DNA of 6,573 nucleotides from an uncultured Maribacter sp. (GTDB lineage: Bacteria > Bacteroidota > Bacteroidia > Flavobacteriales > Flavobacteriaceae), in the NCBI GenBank assembly GCA_905479535.1, contig CAJQMW010000035.1:1-6573 (forward strand), in the 5' to 3' direction. The notes under the pieces were generated by a model. The model worked only from the letters and a program-made list of their open reading frames with translations, was not told the origin of the DNA and did not search any database. This document shows positions 5,938 through 6,573 of this stretch, in pieces; the first letter of the stretch is position 1; the number at the start of each line of letters is the position of its first letter. The position numbers were made by a program, and so were the translations under genes.

Positions 5938-6573
5938 TCAGACTTTCCATTTTTCAAGGTATGTACTGGGAGTCATACTCTTTAGCTTTTTAAATTTTCT
6001 ATTGAAATTGGATATCGATTTAAATCCAGCCTTTTCCGATGCTTCCGTTATTGTAATGTCCTTATCAGCATTTAAAAGCTGGCATACATGTTCTATCCTT
6101 AGTTCAATTAAAAATTGGAAAAAGGTCTTATTGGTTCTTTGTTTGAAAAAGCGACAAAATCCGTTCGGGGTCATAAACGCCAGTTTTGCTACGGTTTCTA
6201 ACCTTATATCCTCATTAAAATGATGCATTACATACTCCAAGACCAGTTGTAAACGCTCCCCCTCCTTAGATTTTAACGCCTTTGGATGCCTAAAACCTGT
6301 GAGTATCTCTATTTCGGATTCCTCTATTTTTTTCAGGATCAGTAGAAAATGGACAAATCTGTCTAATTTATCCAAAATCGGCATTTGTACAATCAATTCC
6401 GATAGTTCGTTTGTTGGTGAAGTAATTTTAAAACCCTGATCGGACCTATAGAAAAAAGATGACAATTGTTTTACATCTGGAATCTGGAAGAATTCAGCAC
6501 CAAAAGAGTCTTTGGTAAAGAATAGCGAAATCATATGCGATTGTTCCTTTGAGGTAGCACTTTGAAAAAGATG
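5938..6573 (-). CDS. AraC-family transcriptional regulator, partial (N-terminus beyond the right edge)
   Basis: 211 codons are open up to the right edge. The ATG at 6534-6532 is probably internal, because 13 further in-frame codons upstream have no stop and AraC proteins with a sensor domain are usually near 280-300 residues. The visible C-terminal ~100 residues form the double helix-turn-helix DNA-binding domain. The first unit spans LETVAKLAFMTPNGFCRFFK with the following helix TFFQFLIELRIEHVCQLL, and the second spans ITEASEKAGFKSISNFNRKF followed by the family signature KSMTPSTYLEKW just before the stop. The remaining upstream part (FGAEFFQIPDVKQLSSFF and on) resembles the linker after the cupin-like sensor domain in Bacteroidota AraC regulators. 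The ligand and targets are not readable. A tRNA gene with its own promoter and terminator separates it from the carotenoid operon, so there is no reason to link it to pigment synthesis. Confidence 0.88.
   Translation of the reverse strand, partial: HLFQSATSKEQSHMISLFFTKDSFGAEFFQIPDVKQLSSFFYRSDQGFKITSPTNELSELIVQMPILDKLDRFVHFLLILKKIEESEIEILTGFRHPKALKSKEGERLQLVLEYVMHHFNEDIRLETVAKLAFMTPNGFCRFFKQRTNKTFFQFLIELRIEHVCQLLNADKDITITEASEKAGFKSISNFNRKFKKLKSMTPSTYLEKWKV

Noticed and set aside
5920..5938. Hairpin AGCTTT-CATACAT-AAAGCT at the end of the AraC-type gene as its terminator
   Set aside because: The stem is only 6 bp and AT-rich, and no T-run follows on the minus strand, so termination is not supported.
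5891..6223. Plus-strand open frame of 110 codons
   Set aside because: It is antisense to the conserved AraC DNA-binding domain and shows no protein-like features of its own.
1..6573. CRISPR arrays, insertion sequences, integrases or phage genes
   Set aside because: No regularly spaced repeats, transposase-like frames or terminal inverted repeats were seen; the window is ordinary chromosomal coding DNA.

Overview
The window looks like a chromosomal piece of a marine-type member of the Bacteroidota, most likely family Flavobacteriaceae. Supporting signs are AT-rich DNA, the protein style (a CrtI with GxGFSS instead of GxGxGG, a short CrtZ), starts without a Shine-Dalgarno sequence, and promoter-like sites of the Bacteroidota type (TTTG then TAnnTTTG). 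The genus cannot be named from the sequence. Every supported gene lies on the minus strand.

Right to left, in the direction of transcription: the C-terminal part of an AraC-family regulator enters from the right edge (5938-6573). Next come a tRNA-Leu(GAG) gene (5723-5806) with its own probable promoter and a perfect 10-bp terminator hairpin, and a short promoter region (about 5638-5672). A tightly packed carotenoid operon follows: a MerR/B12-binding regulator of the CarH/LitR type (4717-5616), crtI phytoene desaturase (3233-4693), crtB phytoene synthase (2387-3226), crtZ beta-carotene hydroxylase (1941-2387), a second desaturase best read as crtD (460-1938), and cruF, a carotenoid 1,2-hydratase that runs off the left edge (1-467). 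Distances between genes along the operon are 23, 6, -1, 2 and -8 bases, so it is very likely one transcript headed by its own regulator.

Together CrtB makes phytoene from GGPP and CrtI desaturates it to lycopene. CruF would then hydrate a psi end (1-hydroxylation), CrtD would add the 3,4-double bond next to it, and CrtZ would hydroxylate a beta-ring at C3. This is the gene content expected for monocyclic carotenoids of the saproxanthin/myxol type, not plain zeaxanthin. No lycopene cyclase and no GGPP synthase lie in the window; the cyclase may follow cruF past the left edge or sit elsewhere. The regulator keeps both signature motifs of cobalamin photoreceptors (Wx9EH and ExHxxG), so light-dependent, B12-mediated control of pigment synthesis is a reasonable prediction. 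No genuinely unprecedented system was seen; the most interesting points are the in-operon photoreceptor and its putative operator, and the predicted end product.
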